32,497 bases of DNA from Caulobacter sp. (GCA_030645575.1 JAUSMJ010000082.1:1-32497); one strand, 5' to 3'; counted from the stretch's first letter, positions 17,601 to 25,071 are shown. Notes: generated from the letters alone by a model not told the origin. Numbers and translations: made by a program.

Positions 17601-18257
17601 CAGATCCGCAAATTCCTCAAGTTCGAACTGGACCGCTACCTGCGTTCGCGCGGCGGCGAACTGGTCGAGGAACTGCCGCTCTACAAGAACGAAAACCAGG
17701 ACTACATCCACTACCGCAAGGGCTCGCTGGTGATGTACCGGCTGCAGCGGGAGATCGGCGAGGCGGCGGTCAACCGCGCCCTGCGGTCCCTGTTGGTCAA
17801 GTTCGGCTTCAAGGGCGCGCCCTATCCGACGTCGATGGACCTGGTCGCGGCCCTGCGCGCGGAGGCGCCGGCCGACAAGCAGGGGCTGATCACCGACCTG
17901 TTCGAGAAGATCACCCTCTATGACCTGAAGACAAAGGCCATGACGGTGAAGAAGCGCAAGGACGGCCGCTTCGACGTCACCCTGACGGTCGAGGCTCGCA
18001 AGCTCTACGCCGACGGCAAGGGCAGGGAGACGCCCGCCCCGATGGCCGAGGTGCTGGACGTCGGCCTGTTCACGGCCATGCCGGGCGACAAGGGCTTCGA
18101 CTCGAGCAAGGTCGTCGCCCTGGTCACCCGGCCGATCCGCACCGGGACCCAGACCCTGACCTTCACCGTCGACAAGGCGCCGAAGTACGGCGGCGTCGAT
18201 CCCTACAACTACCTGATCGACCGCAACTCCGATGACAATGTGCTGAAGGCTGGCTAA
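14667..18257 (+). CDS. ABC-2 permease fused to an M1-family metallopeptidase
   Basis: 1196 residues. Residues 1-270 and about 310-590 each contain around six membrane helices, like two ABC-2 permease units in tandem. From about residue 600 there is an M1 aminopeptidase-like region. The zinc motif is HEIGHQWW (His 936, Glu 937, His 940) with Glu 960 as probable third ligand, 19 residues after the second His rather than the usual 18. The usual GAMEN exopeptidase motif is replaced by MPWSENLGF. YRKGSLVMY resembles the catalytic-Tyr segment. A C-terminal beta-rich tail follows. Such ABC/M1 fusions occur in other proteobacteria; the substrate and whether cleavage is coupled to transport are unknown. 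Confidence 0.9.
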   Translation: MFSKIAGFEFRYQLRNPVFWVAAGIFFLLTFGAVTIEQIRIGGGGGGVHKNAPYMIAQIHLVFSIFYMFVSTAFVANIVVRDDETGFGAILRSTRISRFDYLYGRFTGAFAAVSLSFLAVPAAIAVGSMMPWVDKETLGPLTWRPFLFSYVALALPALLLTSSMFFTLATVTRSLMWTYVGVIALLILWTVAGIALDKPEYEKVAALWEPFGTGAFGLVTKYWTVADRNTLTPALTGALLFNRVFALGLSALFLALAFALFRFQTGAQSGKRGKKARLAAIAAPDAPPPPLKALPKARFDGAAAWAQLLARTRLDMGQVFGSPAYLVLLAMGLFNAVGALWFTTDDTGYGGQIWPVTRALIPPLMGSFSLIPMIIAVYYAGELVWREREKKTHEIVDSTPVPDWAFVGPKTLAISLVLLSTLLVSVLAAIVIQAIKGYTNFQLDAWLVWYVLPQAIDWLLLAVLAMFLQTLSPHKFVGWGLMVIYMVTTITFVNLGFEHNLYNYGNASAVPLSDMNGQGRFWIGATWFRVYWSAFAVLMLVLSYGLWRRGTESRLWPRLARLPRRLTGKAGLTFATALLIFAGTGGFIYLNTNVWNAYRTSQDDEKWQADFEKTLLRYEHLPRPKIVSMKLEVDLYPHEPRVTTWGSYVVENRTAAPLKEIHVLFDRDLKVKALSIQGARPKKTFERFNYRVFALDTPMLPGDRRVVTFTTERAQRGFRNAGNETRVVDNGTFLNNYEIAPLLGMERQGLLKDRAKRRKYGLPPELRMPPLGDPGSMRFNYLRHDADWVTSDITITTDADQTPIAPGYEVSDTVKDGRRTARFVTEAPVLPFFSVQSARYEVSRERYKGVEISVYYDPQHPWNVERMKTAGKASLDYYQANFSPYQFKQLRFIEFPAYDDFAQAFANTMPWSENLGFIADHRDKSKFDMVTYIGAHEIGHQWWAHQIIGADQQGATSLSETLAQYSALMVMKHMYGEDQIRKFLKFELDRYLRSRGGELVEELPLYKNENQDYIHYRKGSLVMYRLQREIGEAAVNRALRSLLVKFGFKGAPYPTSMDLVAALRAEAPADKQGLITDLFEKITLYDLKTKAMTVKKRKDGRFDVTLTVEARKLYADGKGRETPAPMAEVLDVGLFTAMPGDKGFDSSKVVALVTRPIRTGTQTLTFTVDKAPKYGGVDPYNYLIDRNSDDNVLKAG

Positions 18258-18267
18258 AGCCGAAGGC

Positions 18268-19473
18268 ATGACAAAGCCCGCCGCCGGCCCGCTCGAGGGC
18301 CTGACCGTGATCGAGATGGGGACCCTGATCGCAGGTCCCTTCTGCGGCCAGATCCTCGGCGACTTCGGCGCCCAGGTGATCAAGATCGAGGACCCGGCGG
18401 TCGGCGATCCCATGCGCCAGTGGGGCCGCAGCCTGCCCAAGGGCCATTCGCCCTGGTGGCCGGTGATCGGCCGCAACAAGAAGTCGGTGACCCTCAACCT
18501 GCGCACGGCCGAGGGTCAGGCCATCGCCCGCAAGCTGATCGGCGGGGCCGATGTGCTGGTCGAGAACTTCCGCCCTGGCGCGCTGGAAAAGTGGGGCCTC
18601 GGCTACGACAGCCTGGCGGCCGACAATCCGGGCCTGGTCATGGCTCGCGTGTCGGGTTTTGGCCAGACCGGTCCCTACGCCTCGCGCGCCGGCTACGCCC
18701 TGATCGGCGAAGCCATGGGCGGCCTGCGTTACATCACCGGCGAGCCGGACCGCGCCCCGGCCCGGGCCGGCATCTCCATCGGCGACAGCCTGGCCGGCCT
18801 GCACGCGGCGCTGGGGACGATGATGGCCCTGCACGCCCGCCACCGCAGCGGCAAGGGCCAGGTCGTCGATGCGGCGATCTACGAAAGCGTGCTGTCGGTG
18901 ATGGAGAACCTGATCACCGAATACGGCCTGACGGGCTATGTCCGCGAGCGGTCGGGATCGGTGCTGCCGGGCATCGCGCCGTCGAACGCCTATCCGACGC
19001 GGGACGGCGCGCTGGTGGTCATCGGGGCCAACCAGGACACATTGTTCAGGCGGCTCAGCGAGGCCATGGGCCGGCCGGAGCTGGCCGAGGATCCGCGCTA
19101 CGCCGGCCATGCCGCCCGGGGCGAGCATCAGGCCGAGCTGGACGCCCTGATCGGCGCCTGGACGGCCACCCTCGACGCCGAGGCCCTGCTGGCGCTGATG
19201 GAGACCAGCGGCGTGGCCGCCGGCCGGGTCTATCGCGCCCCGGACATGCTGGCCGATCCGCAGTTCGCCGCGCGGGAGGCGATCGTCGAGACGGCCCATC
19301 CGGTGTTCGGCTCCGTGAAGATGCAGAACGCCTTTCCCAAACTCGCCGACACGCCGGGCGGCGTGCGCTGGCCGGGCCCCGCCCTGGGCGAGCACACCGA
19401 TGCGGTGCTGGCCGAGCGGGCCGGGCTGTCGCCGGACGATCTGAAGGACCTGCGCGGCCGCGGGATCATCTAG
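18268..19473 (+). CDS. Class III CoA-transferase (CaiB/BaiF family)
   Basis: 401 residues. It moves CoA between carboxylic acids through an aspartyl-CoA intermediate. LEGLTVIEMGTLIAGPFCGQILGDFGA at the N-terminus, GRNKKSVTLNL, VENFRPGALEKWGLGY and VSGFGQTGPY are family hallmarks. Asp 173 in SIGDSLAGL is the expected nucleophile. The acyl substrate cannot be told. It begins 10 bases after the peptidase-permease stop and may share its transcript. It ends 19 bases from the convergent kinase gene. Confidence 0.93.
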   Translation: MTKPAAGPLEGLTVIEMGTLIAGPFCGQILGDFGAQVIKIEDPAVGDPMRQWGRSLPKGHSPWWPVIGRNKKSVTLNLRTAEGQAIARKLIGGADVLVENFRPGALEKWGLGYDSLAADNPGLVMARVSGFGQTGPYASRAGYALIGEAMGGLRYITGEPDRAPARAGISIGDSLAGLHAALGTMMALHARHRSGKGQVVDAAIYESVLSVMENLITEYGLTGYVRERSGSVLPGIAPSNAYPTRDGALVVIGANQDTLFRRLSEAMGRPELAEDPRYAGHAARGEHQAELDALIGAWTATLDAEALLALMETSGVAAGRVYRAPDMLADPQFAAREAIVETAHPVFGSVKMQNAFPKLADTPGGVRWPGPALGEHTDAVLAERAGLSPDDLKDLRGRGII

Positions 19474-19492
19474 GCGCCCGCTTCGGCCGGGG

Positions 19493-21418
19493 CTACGTCC
19501 GACCGGTGGCCTCGGCCAGCGCCCGCACGATCTGATGGACATTGTAGGGCTTGCGCACCACCGGGGCGTCGAAGCCCTCCGGCGCGCCGCGCTCGCCGTA
19601 GCCGGTGGCGAAGACGAAAGGGGTTCCCCGGTCGCGCAGCGCCGCAGCCAGCGGCATGACGGACTCGCCGTTGAGGTTGGCGTCCAGCACCGCCGCGTCG
19701 ATCTCGCGGTCGAGCATGGCCATCGCCTCGCCCAGCTCCGCCGCGCTGCCGACGACGATGGCCCCGGCCTCGACCAGGCCCGCCTCGAGCTCCATGGCCA
19801 GCAGGACGGCGTCCTCGACCACCAGCAGGCGCAGGCCTTCGACGCCGCCGTGCGCCGCCTCGGCCCGTCCGTGCGAGGCCCCGGCCCCGGTGGACGGGTC
19901 GATCTCGGCGACCGTCTCCTCCCTGACCGGATCGGCGACCGCCCGTGGGTCGGCCCTGAGGACGGCCCGCACGCCGTCGGCCCGGTATTCGACCCGGCCC
20001 TCACCGCCCAGCTCCCGGCCGGTGACCCGGTCCAGCAGGGTCGAGCCGAAGCCCCGGCGCTCCGGCGGCGCGACTGGCGGGCCGCCGCTCTCGGCCCAGC
20101 GCACGGAGAATCCGCCGTCGGCCGTGGTCTCCCAGATCACCTCGACCCGGCCGGTCTCGACCGACAGGGCGCCGTATTTCACCGCGTTGGTGGCCAGTTC
20201 GTGCAGGGCCAGGGACACCGCGTTGGCGGCTCGCGGCGTCAGGATCAGGTCGGGGCCCTCCCAGCGCGCCTGGCCCGGCGCCAGACCGCCCAGCTCGGCC
20301 GCCGCGATATGGCCCAGACTGGCGCCGCGCCAGCGCGTGGCGGTCAGCAGCTCGTGGGCCGAAGCCATCGCCTTGAGGCGGCCGGCGAAGGCCGACAGGA
20401 AGCCATCGGTCGAGGTCGTGCGCCGGGCCGACTGGGCCGCCAGCGACTGTACCGCCGCCAGCACGTTCTTCACCCGGTGGTCCATCTCGGCCAGCAGGGT
20501 CTCGCGGTGGTCCTCCTCGGACTTGCGACGGGTGATGTCGCGCACGACGCCGATCACCCGATGCCGCGCCCCGTCGCGGTCGGCGACCATCACGCCGGCG
20601 CCCTGCATCCAGCGCAGCCGACCGTCGTCCGGCCGGACCATGCGGTACTCGGCCGTATAGCGACCCTCCTCGCGAAGGCCGCGCTCGACCTCCTCGCGCA
20701 GGCGGGCGGCGTCGTCCGGATGGACGAAGCGGAACGCGACGTCGCCACCCTGACCGCCGGCCGAGTCCGCGGTAAGGCCGATCAGTAACTTCATCCGCTC
20801 GCTGACGAAGACCCTGTCCAGAGCGATATCCCATTCGAACTCGCCAAGGCCCGCGGCGTCCAGCGCCAGTTCCACCCTGCGTTGGTCCAGCTGGGCGCGC
20901 TGCTCGGCGTCGATGGTCCGAGCGTCGTGGACCAGCATTTCGCTGGCCAGAGCCGCGAGGTCCTCCAGCGCAAGTCGCTCGGCCTCCGTGTGCGGCGCGT
21001 GGGCCTGTGGATCGCCGACGGCCAGCACGCCAAGCACCTCGCCGCCCGGCGCGACCAGCGGCGCGGCGGCATAGAAACGCACGTCCACCTGGCTCATGCT
21101 GTCGCGCCAGGCGTCGAAACGCGGGTCGATGGTGACGTCGTCGCTGAACAGGACGCGGGGGTTGCGGACCATAAGGTCGGCCAGGCTGCCAGCGCGCGGA
21201 TACTGCCCCGAAGGGATGCCGACCCGGGCCTTGTGCCAGAGCCGGTCCTCATCGACCAGGACGATGGCCGACCGCGGCGCGCGCAGCACCAGCGCCGCGG
21301 TGCGGGCGATCCGGTCGAACCGGCTGTCCGATCCGCTGTCCAACGCATGGAGCGACCGCAGCGCGTGCAGCCGCGCGGCTTCGTCGGTCGTGGAGGGGCG
21401 TAACGCAACGTCGTCCAT
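19493..21418 (-). CDS. Hybrid sensor kinase: GAF, PAS, HWE histidine kinase, receiver
   Basis: 641 residues from the ATG at 21418; an adjacent GTG at 21421 is an alternative. Domains in order are GAF (about 25-165), PAS with PAC (about 185-300), HWE kinase with phospho-acceptor His 314 in MDHRVKNVLAAV, an N-box ALHELATNAVKYG and the family W-x-E (WAES), and a C-terminal receiver (about 525-640) with Asp 579 in VLDANLNG and a KPY motif. No membrane segment is seen, so it is cytosolic. HWE/HisKA2 kinases commonly feed PhyR in alphaproteobacteria. Its position at the edge of the stress island suggests that, but the receiver could also oppose phosphotransfer. Confidence 0.9.
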   Translation of the reverse strand: MDDVALRPSTTDEAARLHALRSLHALDSGSDSRFDRIARTAALVLRAPRSAIVLVDEDRLWHKARVGIPSGQYPRAGSLADLMVRNPRVLFSDDVTIDPRFDAWRDSMSQVDVRFYAAAPLVAPGGEVLGVLAVGDPQAHAPHTEAERLALEDLAALASEMLVHDARTIDAEQRAQLDQRRVELALDAAGLGEFEWDIALDRVFVSERMKLLIGLTADSAGGQGGDVAFRFVHPDDAARLREEVERGLREEGRYTAEYRMVRPDDGRLRWMQGAGVMVADRDGARHRVIGVVRDITRRKSEEDHRETLLAEMDHRVKNVLAAVQSLAAQSARRTTSTDGFLSAFAGRLKAMASAHELLTATRWRGASLGHIAAAELGGLAPGQARWEGPDLILTPRAANAVSLALHELATNAVKYGALSVETGRVEVIWETTADGGFSVRWAESGGPPVAPPERRGFGSTLLDRVTGRELGGEGRVEYRADGVRAVLRADPRAVADPVREETVAEIDPSTGAGASHGRAEAAHGGVEGLRLLVVEDAVLLAMELEAGLVEAGAIVVGSAAELGEAMAMLDREIDAAVLDANLNGESVMPLAAALRDRGTPFVFATGYGERGAPEGFDAPVVRKPYNVHQIVRALAEATGRT

Positions 21419-21498
21419 CACCCGCCACCATAACGAGTAACGACCGGTCGCGCGACAGGCGAGATTCCGTGGCGTCCCGGAGCTTGTCGGGCTAGGAT

Positions 21499-21524
21499 GG
21501 AACTCGATCTCGCGGGGTTGCGTT
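21499..21524 (+). promoter_or_regulatory. EcfG-type promoter of the DUF883 gene
   Basis: GGAAC (21499-21503), 17 bases, CGTT (21521-21524). This is an exact match to the alphaproteobacterial general-stress sigma consensus. The element ends 63 bases before the ATG at 21588. Confidence 0.85.
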
Positions 21525-21587
21525 CCCGGTCAGTCCCTCGCCTGGAGGGCCGCCGGTTTCGGCGCGCCCGAGAACACGGAGCCTGTC

Positions 21588-21935
21588 ATGTCCACTCACG
21601 CCACCTCCCCCAATTCCGGCGAAGCCGACCAGGTCAAGACAGACCTGAAGAGCGCGGCCAAACACGCCGAACGCAGCTTCATCGAGGCCGCCGACCAGGC
21701 CCGCGACCGCCTGACCGCCGCGGCCCACCGCACTGAGACGGCCGTGCACGAAGGCATGGAAACCCTGCGCGCCCAGAGCCGCGCCTATGCCGACACCGCT
21801 GGCCAGCAGCTCGACGAGGCCCAGCGCTACGTCGTCGAAAAGGTCAAGGAACGGCCGGTCACGGCCACCCTCGCCGGCATCGGCGTGGGCGTGCTCATCG
21901 GGCTCCTGCTCGCCAGCCGCGGCGATCGCCGCTGA
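21588..21935 (+). CDS. DUF883/YqjD-like membrane-anchored helical protein
   Basis: 115 residues. A charged, Ala-rich helical stretch (about residues 14-85) is followed by one C-terminal membrane helix (TATLAGIGVGVLIGLLLAS) and the basic end RGDRR, the layout of E. coli YqjD/ElaB. Those proteins are stress-induced inner-membrane proteins, and YqjD binds ribosomes. GGAG lies six bases before the ATG. It overlaps the following gene by one base, as in yqjD-yqjE, and sits behind an EcfG promoter. Confidence 0.85.
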   Translation: MSTHATSPNSGEADQVKTDLKSAAKHAERSFIEAADQARDRLTAAAHRTETAVHEGMETLRAQSRAYADTAGQQLDEAQRYVVEKVKERPVTATLAGIGVGVLIGLLLASRGDRR

Positions 21936-22327
21936 TGATGGAACGGACGCTCATGGCCGTGGCGGCCCTCGCCGCTATCGCCGCCGCCGCGGTCGCCGGT
22001 GTCTTCTCGGCCTTTTTCGCCCTGTTCGCCTTCCTTGAGCCGCATGTCGGCACGGCCGGGGCGGCGGCGATCATCGCCGGCTGCTCCGCCGTGGTGATCG
22101 CCCTGGCCGGCTTCGTCGCGGCCCGCAAGGCCAAGGGCGACCGCAAGGCCGTCGCGGCCGAGATCCCCGACGCATCCCTGGTGGAGATCATCCTGGGCGT
22201 CGTGCGCGACCGGCCGATCCTGTCGGCGGGCGCGGCGGTGGCGGCCGGCATCTACGCCCTGCGCAATCCCCAGCTGGTGGCGGCGGTGATCCGCGCCTTC
22301 ATGGACAAGCCCGCCGACCGGAACTGA
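21935..22327 (+). CDS. YqjE/holin-superfamily-like membrane protein
   Basis: 130 residues. Two adjacent membrane helices (about 5-35 and 42-62) precede a charged segment (RKAKGDRKAV) and a third hydrophobic stretch (about 92-110). The arrangement and its place directly after a YqjD-like gene fit the YqjE/DUF1469 family, named holin-like by profile but not phage-related. The ATG shares one base with the upstream TGA. The function is unknown; membrane stress adaptation is inferred from context. Confidence 0.75.
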   Translation: MMERTLMAVAALAAIAAAAVAGVFSAFFALFAFLEPHVGTAGAAAIIAGCSAVVIALAGFVAARKAKGDRKAVAAEIPDASLVEIILGVVRDRPILSAGAAVAAGIYALRNPQLVAAVIRAFMDKPADRN

Positions 22328-22373
22328 CCGCCCCGCCCGGGCGCTACGCTCCGGAGTCTGTCCGGAGTGCGCC

Positions 22374-23042
22374 ATGTTCATCCTTCCCGATCTGCCCTAC
22401 CCGTCCGACGCGCTGCGGCCGGTGATCTCGGCCGAAACGCTGCGCTTTCATCACGGCAAGCATCACAAGGCCTATGTTGAAGCCCTCAACAGGCTGCTGG
22501 AGGAGCAGGGCGCGAGTCCGGGCGACCTCGAATCGGTGGTGCGCGAGGCCGCCGGCGATCCGGCGCGGGACAAGCTGTTCAACAACGCCGCCCAGGCCTG
22601 GAACCATGGCTTCTTCTGGGACGCCATGACGCCGGACCTCCAGGCGCCGGACGGCGACCTGGCCGCCGCGATCGACAGCGCCTTCGGCGGCCTCGCCGGC
22701 CTGAAGGCCGCCCTGGTCAAGACCGGCGCCGACCATTTCGGCTCGGGCTGGGTCTGGCTGCTGGCCGAGGGCGACCGCCTGAAGGTTCTGGCGACCCACG
22801 ACGCGGCCAATCCGCTGACCCTCGACGGCGTGGTTCCGCTGACCGTCTGCGACCTGTGGGAACACGCCTATTATCTGGACCACCAGAACGACCGGAAAGG
22901 CTTCCTCGAAGCCTGGTTCGACGCCCTGCCCAACTGGACGCTGGCGGCCGACCAGTACGCGGCCGCCCGGGGCCGGGGCCCTGCCTGGCGGTATCCCGCG
23001 TCAGTACGGCCTGGCGGAACGGCTCTCCGCACGGAGCGTTGA
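22374..23042 (+). CDS. sodB: Iron-type superoxide dismutase with an extra C-terminal tail
   Basis: 222 residues. It disproportionates superoxide in the cytoplasm; no signal peptide is present. Metal ligands by family alignment are His 26 (FHHGKHH), His 78 (AAQAWNH), Asp 160 and His 164 (DLWEHAYYLDH). Gln 74 in AAQAWNH and Ala in THDAANP favour the iron rather than the manganese type. After the normal end near LPNWTLAADQYAAA there is a roughly 25-residue tail finishing GGTALRTER, whose codons coincide with the promoter of the next gene. GGAG lies six bases before the start. A GGAAC-N17-CGCT element (22320-22345), one base off the EcfG consensus, precedes it. Confidence 0.93.
   Translation: MFILPDLPYPSDALRPVISAETLRFHHGKHHKAYVEALNRLLEEQGASPGDLESVVREAAGDPARDKLFNNAAQAWNHGFFWDAMTPDLQAPDGDLAAAIDSAFGGLAGLKAALVKTGADHFGSGWVWLLAEGDRLKVLATHDAANPLTLDGVVPLTVCDLWEHAYYLDHQNDRKGFLEAWFDALPNWTLAADQYAAARGRGPAWRYPASVRPGGTALRTER
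23016..23040 (+). promoter_or_regulatory. EcfG-type promoter of the DUF1328 gene, inside the sodB end
   Basis: GGAAC (23016-23020), 16 bases, CGTT (23037-23040). The -10 element covers the last Arg codon and the first base of the sodB stop. The downstream ATG is at 23093. Confidence 0.8.
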
Positions 23043-23092
23043 AAAAACAAGGGCTGTTCTGGACCGCCTGATCCTGAAGGGAGACAAGCAAT

Positions 23093-23263
23093 ATGTTGAG
23101 ATGGGCGCTGATTTTCCTGGTCGTGGCGTTGATCGCCGCTTTCCTCGGCTTTGGCGGACTAGCCGGCACGGCGGTCGGCATCGCCAAGATTCTGTTCTTC
23201 GTCTTCCTCGTGCTGTTCCTGGTCTCGGCCGTGATGCATCTGGTCAGGGGCCGCGCGCCCTGA
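23093..23263 (+). CDS. DUF1328/YtjA-like small membrane protein
   Basis: 56 residues ([20 protein letters not shown]... ending MHLVRGRAP) with two hydrophobic helices. The sequence pattern and the [20 protein letters not shown] core match the DUF1328 (YtjA) family, of unknown function and often stress-induced. AAGGGAG lies eight to nine bases upstream. It is transcribed from the EcfG promoter inside sodB and closed by a terminator. It is a small gene easily missed by length filters. Confidence 0.88.
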   Translation: MLRWALIFLVVALIAAFLGFGGLAGTAVGIAKILFFVFLVLFLVSAVMHLVRGRAP

Positions 23264-23290
23264 CGGGCGGCGCTCCGCGCACGACGATCG

Positions 23291-23323
23291 ACGGCGGCGG
23301 GTGATCCCGCCGCCGTTTTCGTT
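23291..23323 (+). terminator. Rho-independent terminator after the DUF1328 gene
   Basis: A perfect 11-bp stem (23291-23301 with 23306-23316), loop TGAT, followed by a T-rich run TTTCGTT. It lies 27 bases past the stop and before the convergent phosphoesterase gene. Confidence 0.88.
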
Positions 23324-23328
23324 GGGGC

Positions 23329-24123
23329 TCAGGCCGGAACCGGCCGGCGGTCGATCGACCAGGTGCGCCACGGCTCGAAATGCGAGCCGGTCCAGGCCAG
23401 GGCCGTCACCCGGACGATGTCGTCCTCGATCTCGATACAGTTGAAGCCGATCGGCGCGCCGCGCTCGCGGATCGACAGCGTGCTGGCGCCGACGGCCCAG
23501 GTCCGCCCGTCCCCGCCGGGATAGGGCAGGGCGAACGGCGCATGGACATGGCCGGTCAGCACCAGGTCCACGCCCGCATCCGAGAGGGCCACGGCCGCGT
23601 CGTGCCCGCCATGCACCAGGCCGCTCATCGGCCCGCCGATCATCTCGATCAGCGGATGGTGGCAGGCGACGATCTTCAGGACGCCAGGGGGCGCTTCGGC
23701 CAGGGCCCGGGCGGCGGCGGCGACCTGTCCGGGCGAGATGGCCCCCTTGGACCAGTTGGCGCGCAACTGCACTCCGCGGGCGGTGTTGACCGTGGCGATC
23801 GCCAGGCCGGCGCGCTGGAACGAGGTGCGCTGCACCTGGCCGAAGTGACGTTCGTAGCGCTTCCACGGCGCGAACAGTCGCCTGGTCAGGCTGAAGTAGG
23901 GTGTGTCGTGGTTGCCGGGCACGATGACGGATTCGGCCGCCAGGCTGTTGATCCAGGTGCGCGCCGCCTTGAACTCCGGTTCAGCGCCCTCCCGGGTGAC
24001 GTCGCCAGTGATCACGGCCAGGTCCGGCCGGTGTTGCGCGAACCAGGTCGCGACGCCGGAGACCGCCGCCCTGTTTTCGCCGCCGAAATGAATGTCCGAC
24101 AGATGGGCCAGCCGCAACGTCAC
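23329..24123 (-). CDS. Calcineurin-like metallophosphoesterase
   Basis: 264 residues. It has the complete two-metal motif set: DIH (residues 10-12), GDV (40-42), GNHD (70-73), CHHPL and GHVH. Enzymes of this superfamily include cyclic-nucleotide phosphodiesterases and lipid pyrophosphatases; the substrate is not evident. The GTG start overlaps the stop of the upstream lipid-kinase-like gene by 4 bases (GTGA), so the two are translationally coupled. A role in lipid phosphate turnover is an inference from that pairing. Confidence 0.88.
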   Translation of the reverse strand: MTLRLAHLSDIHFGGENRAAVSGVATWFAQHRPDLAVITGDVTREGAEPEFKAARTWINSLAAESVIVPGNHDTPYFSLTRRLFAPWKRYERHFGQVQRTSFQRAGLAIATVNTARGVQLRANWSKGAISPGQVAAAARALAEAPPGVLKIVACHHPLIEMIGGPMSGLVHGGHDAAVALSDAGVDLVLTGHVHAPFALPYPGGDGRTWAVGASTLSIRERGAPIGFNCIEIEDDIVRVTALAWTGSHFEPWRTWSIDRRPVPA

Positions 24124-25013
24124 GCCAGCACCTCCGCCTCGCGCGGCGTCAACGCCTTGAAGGCGACCGGCCGGAAGTGAAAGTCGGCCACGGGCCCCAG
24201 CTGGATCGGCTCGCCGTCCAGCACGGCGGGGATCGGACCGCTGGCCCAGGCGCGACCGGCGCGGACGCGGGTGACCACCACCGTCGGGTCGGCGCGCCAG
24301 TCCCCGAGCGCGGCGTGAAATCCCAGGCGGAACACGTCCAGGGCCCCGGCCGGGTCGATGGCCGCCGCCTCGAGATAGTCCTCGCCTTCGTCCATCGCGC
24401 GCGACACCAGGGGGCACATCAGGGCCAGGGCCTCGGCCTTGGCGCGCGGGCGGCGCCCCAGCGAGAAGCGCAGCCGCCCGGTGAAGGCCCGGCGCAGGGC
24501 CCGCCGCGCGCGATCGACGGCGCCGCCAAGGTTTCCCTGCCGGGCCGCCTCCCTGGCCTCGGCCCACAGCGCCGGCGAGCCGAGGATGGCGGCGACATAG
24601 AAGGCGTGACCGTCGATCTCGCCGCCGGAGACGCGCCGTTCGACGCCGTCGGTCAGGATGTCGGCCAGCGCCGTCTTCCAGTCGCGTCCATGATAGAGGG
24701 CGTTGGGCAACATGTTCATCGTGCCGCCAGGCAGCGGGGCCAGCAACGGTCCCCTGGGTCCGACCATCTCCGCCGCGGCCCGGGCCGTGCCGTCGCCGGC
24801 GACGATCGCCAGCAGGTCGGGTTTCGTGTCGAGCGCGGCGCGCAGACAGGCTTCGAGCCCCGCCTCGCCGGGCGTCGTGACCGCGCCCTTCACGCCCAGC
24901 TCGCCCAGGATCCGTTCGACCTCGCCGACGGCGCCGGGGCCGGCGCGGCCGGCGGCGGGATTCACCACGACCGCCACATGGTTGAGGCGAGGCCTCTTCG
25001 TTCCGGTCTTCAC
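24120..25013 (-). CDS. Diacylglycerol/sphingosine kinase-like protein (YegS family)
   Basis: 297 residues of the DAGK catalytic family, which phosphorylates lipid alcohols. Seen are VVVNPAAGRAG at the N-terminus, the nucleotide motif GDGT (73-76) and LPGGTMNMLP, plus the C-terminal DGEPIQL segment where family members carry a conserved DGE. The start is GTG at 25013 with GGGAG about 11 bases upstream. It heads a two-gene operon with the metallophosphoesterase behind a perfect EcfG promoter on the minus strand. The lipid substrate is unknown. Confidence 0.87.
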   Translation of the reverse strand: MKTGTKRPRLNHVAVVVNPAAGRAGPGAVGEVERILGELGVKGAVTTPGEAGLEACLRAALDTKPDLLAIVAGDGTARAAAEMVGPRGPLLAPLPGGTMNMLPNALYHGRDWKTALADILTDGVERRVSGGEIDGHAFYVAAILGSPALWAEAREAARQGNLGGAVDRARRALRRAFTGRLRFSLGRRPRAKAEALALMCPLVSRAMDEGEDYLEAAAIDPAGALDVFRLGFHAALGDWRADPTVVVTRVRAGRAWASGPIPAVLDGEPIQLGPVADFHFRPVAFKALTPREAEVLA

Positions 25014-25045
25014 GCCGCGCCGTCTCCCACACCCCGTCGCAGCCT

Positions 25046-25071
25046 AACGGATTCCGGTCCGCGCGAGTTCC
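25046..25071 (-). promoter_or_regulatory. EcfG-type promoter of the lipid kinase-phosphoesterase operon
   Basis: On the minus strand GGAAC (25071-25067), 17 bases, CGTT (25049-25046). The GTG start at 25013 lies 32 bases beyond the -10. Its -35 is six bases from the -35 of the divergent promoter at 25078. Confidence 0.85.

Noticed and set aside
14586..18506. A 1306-codon open frame on the minus strand opposite the permease-peptidase gene
   Set aside because: It mirrors a real gene with full domain signatures on the plus strand. Its translation is low-complexity (Arg, Gly, Asp, Gln, His rich) and arises from high-GC third positions.
21935..22327. Holin-like protein as a sign of prophage
   Set aside because: No other phage gene is nearby. 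The pairing with a DUF883 gene is the chromosomal yqjD-yqjE arrangement.
24124..25032. Upstream extension of the metallophosphoesterase to 567 residues
   Set aside because: The added region is an out-of-frame reading of the DAGK gene. The phosphoesterase starts at the GTG that overlaps the kinase stop.
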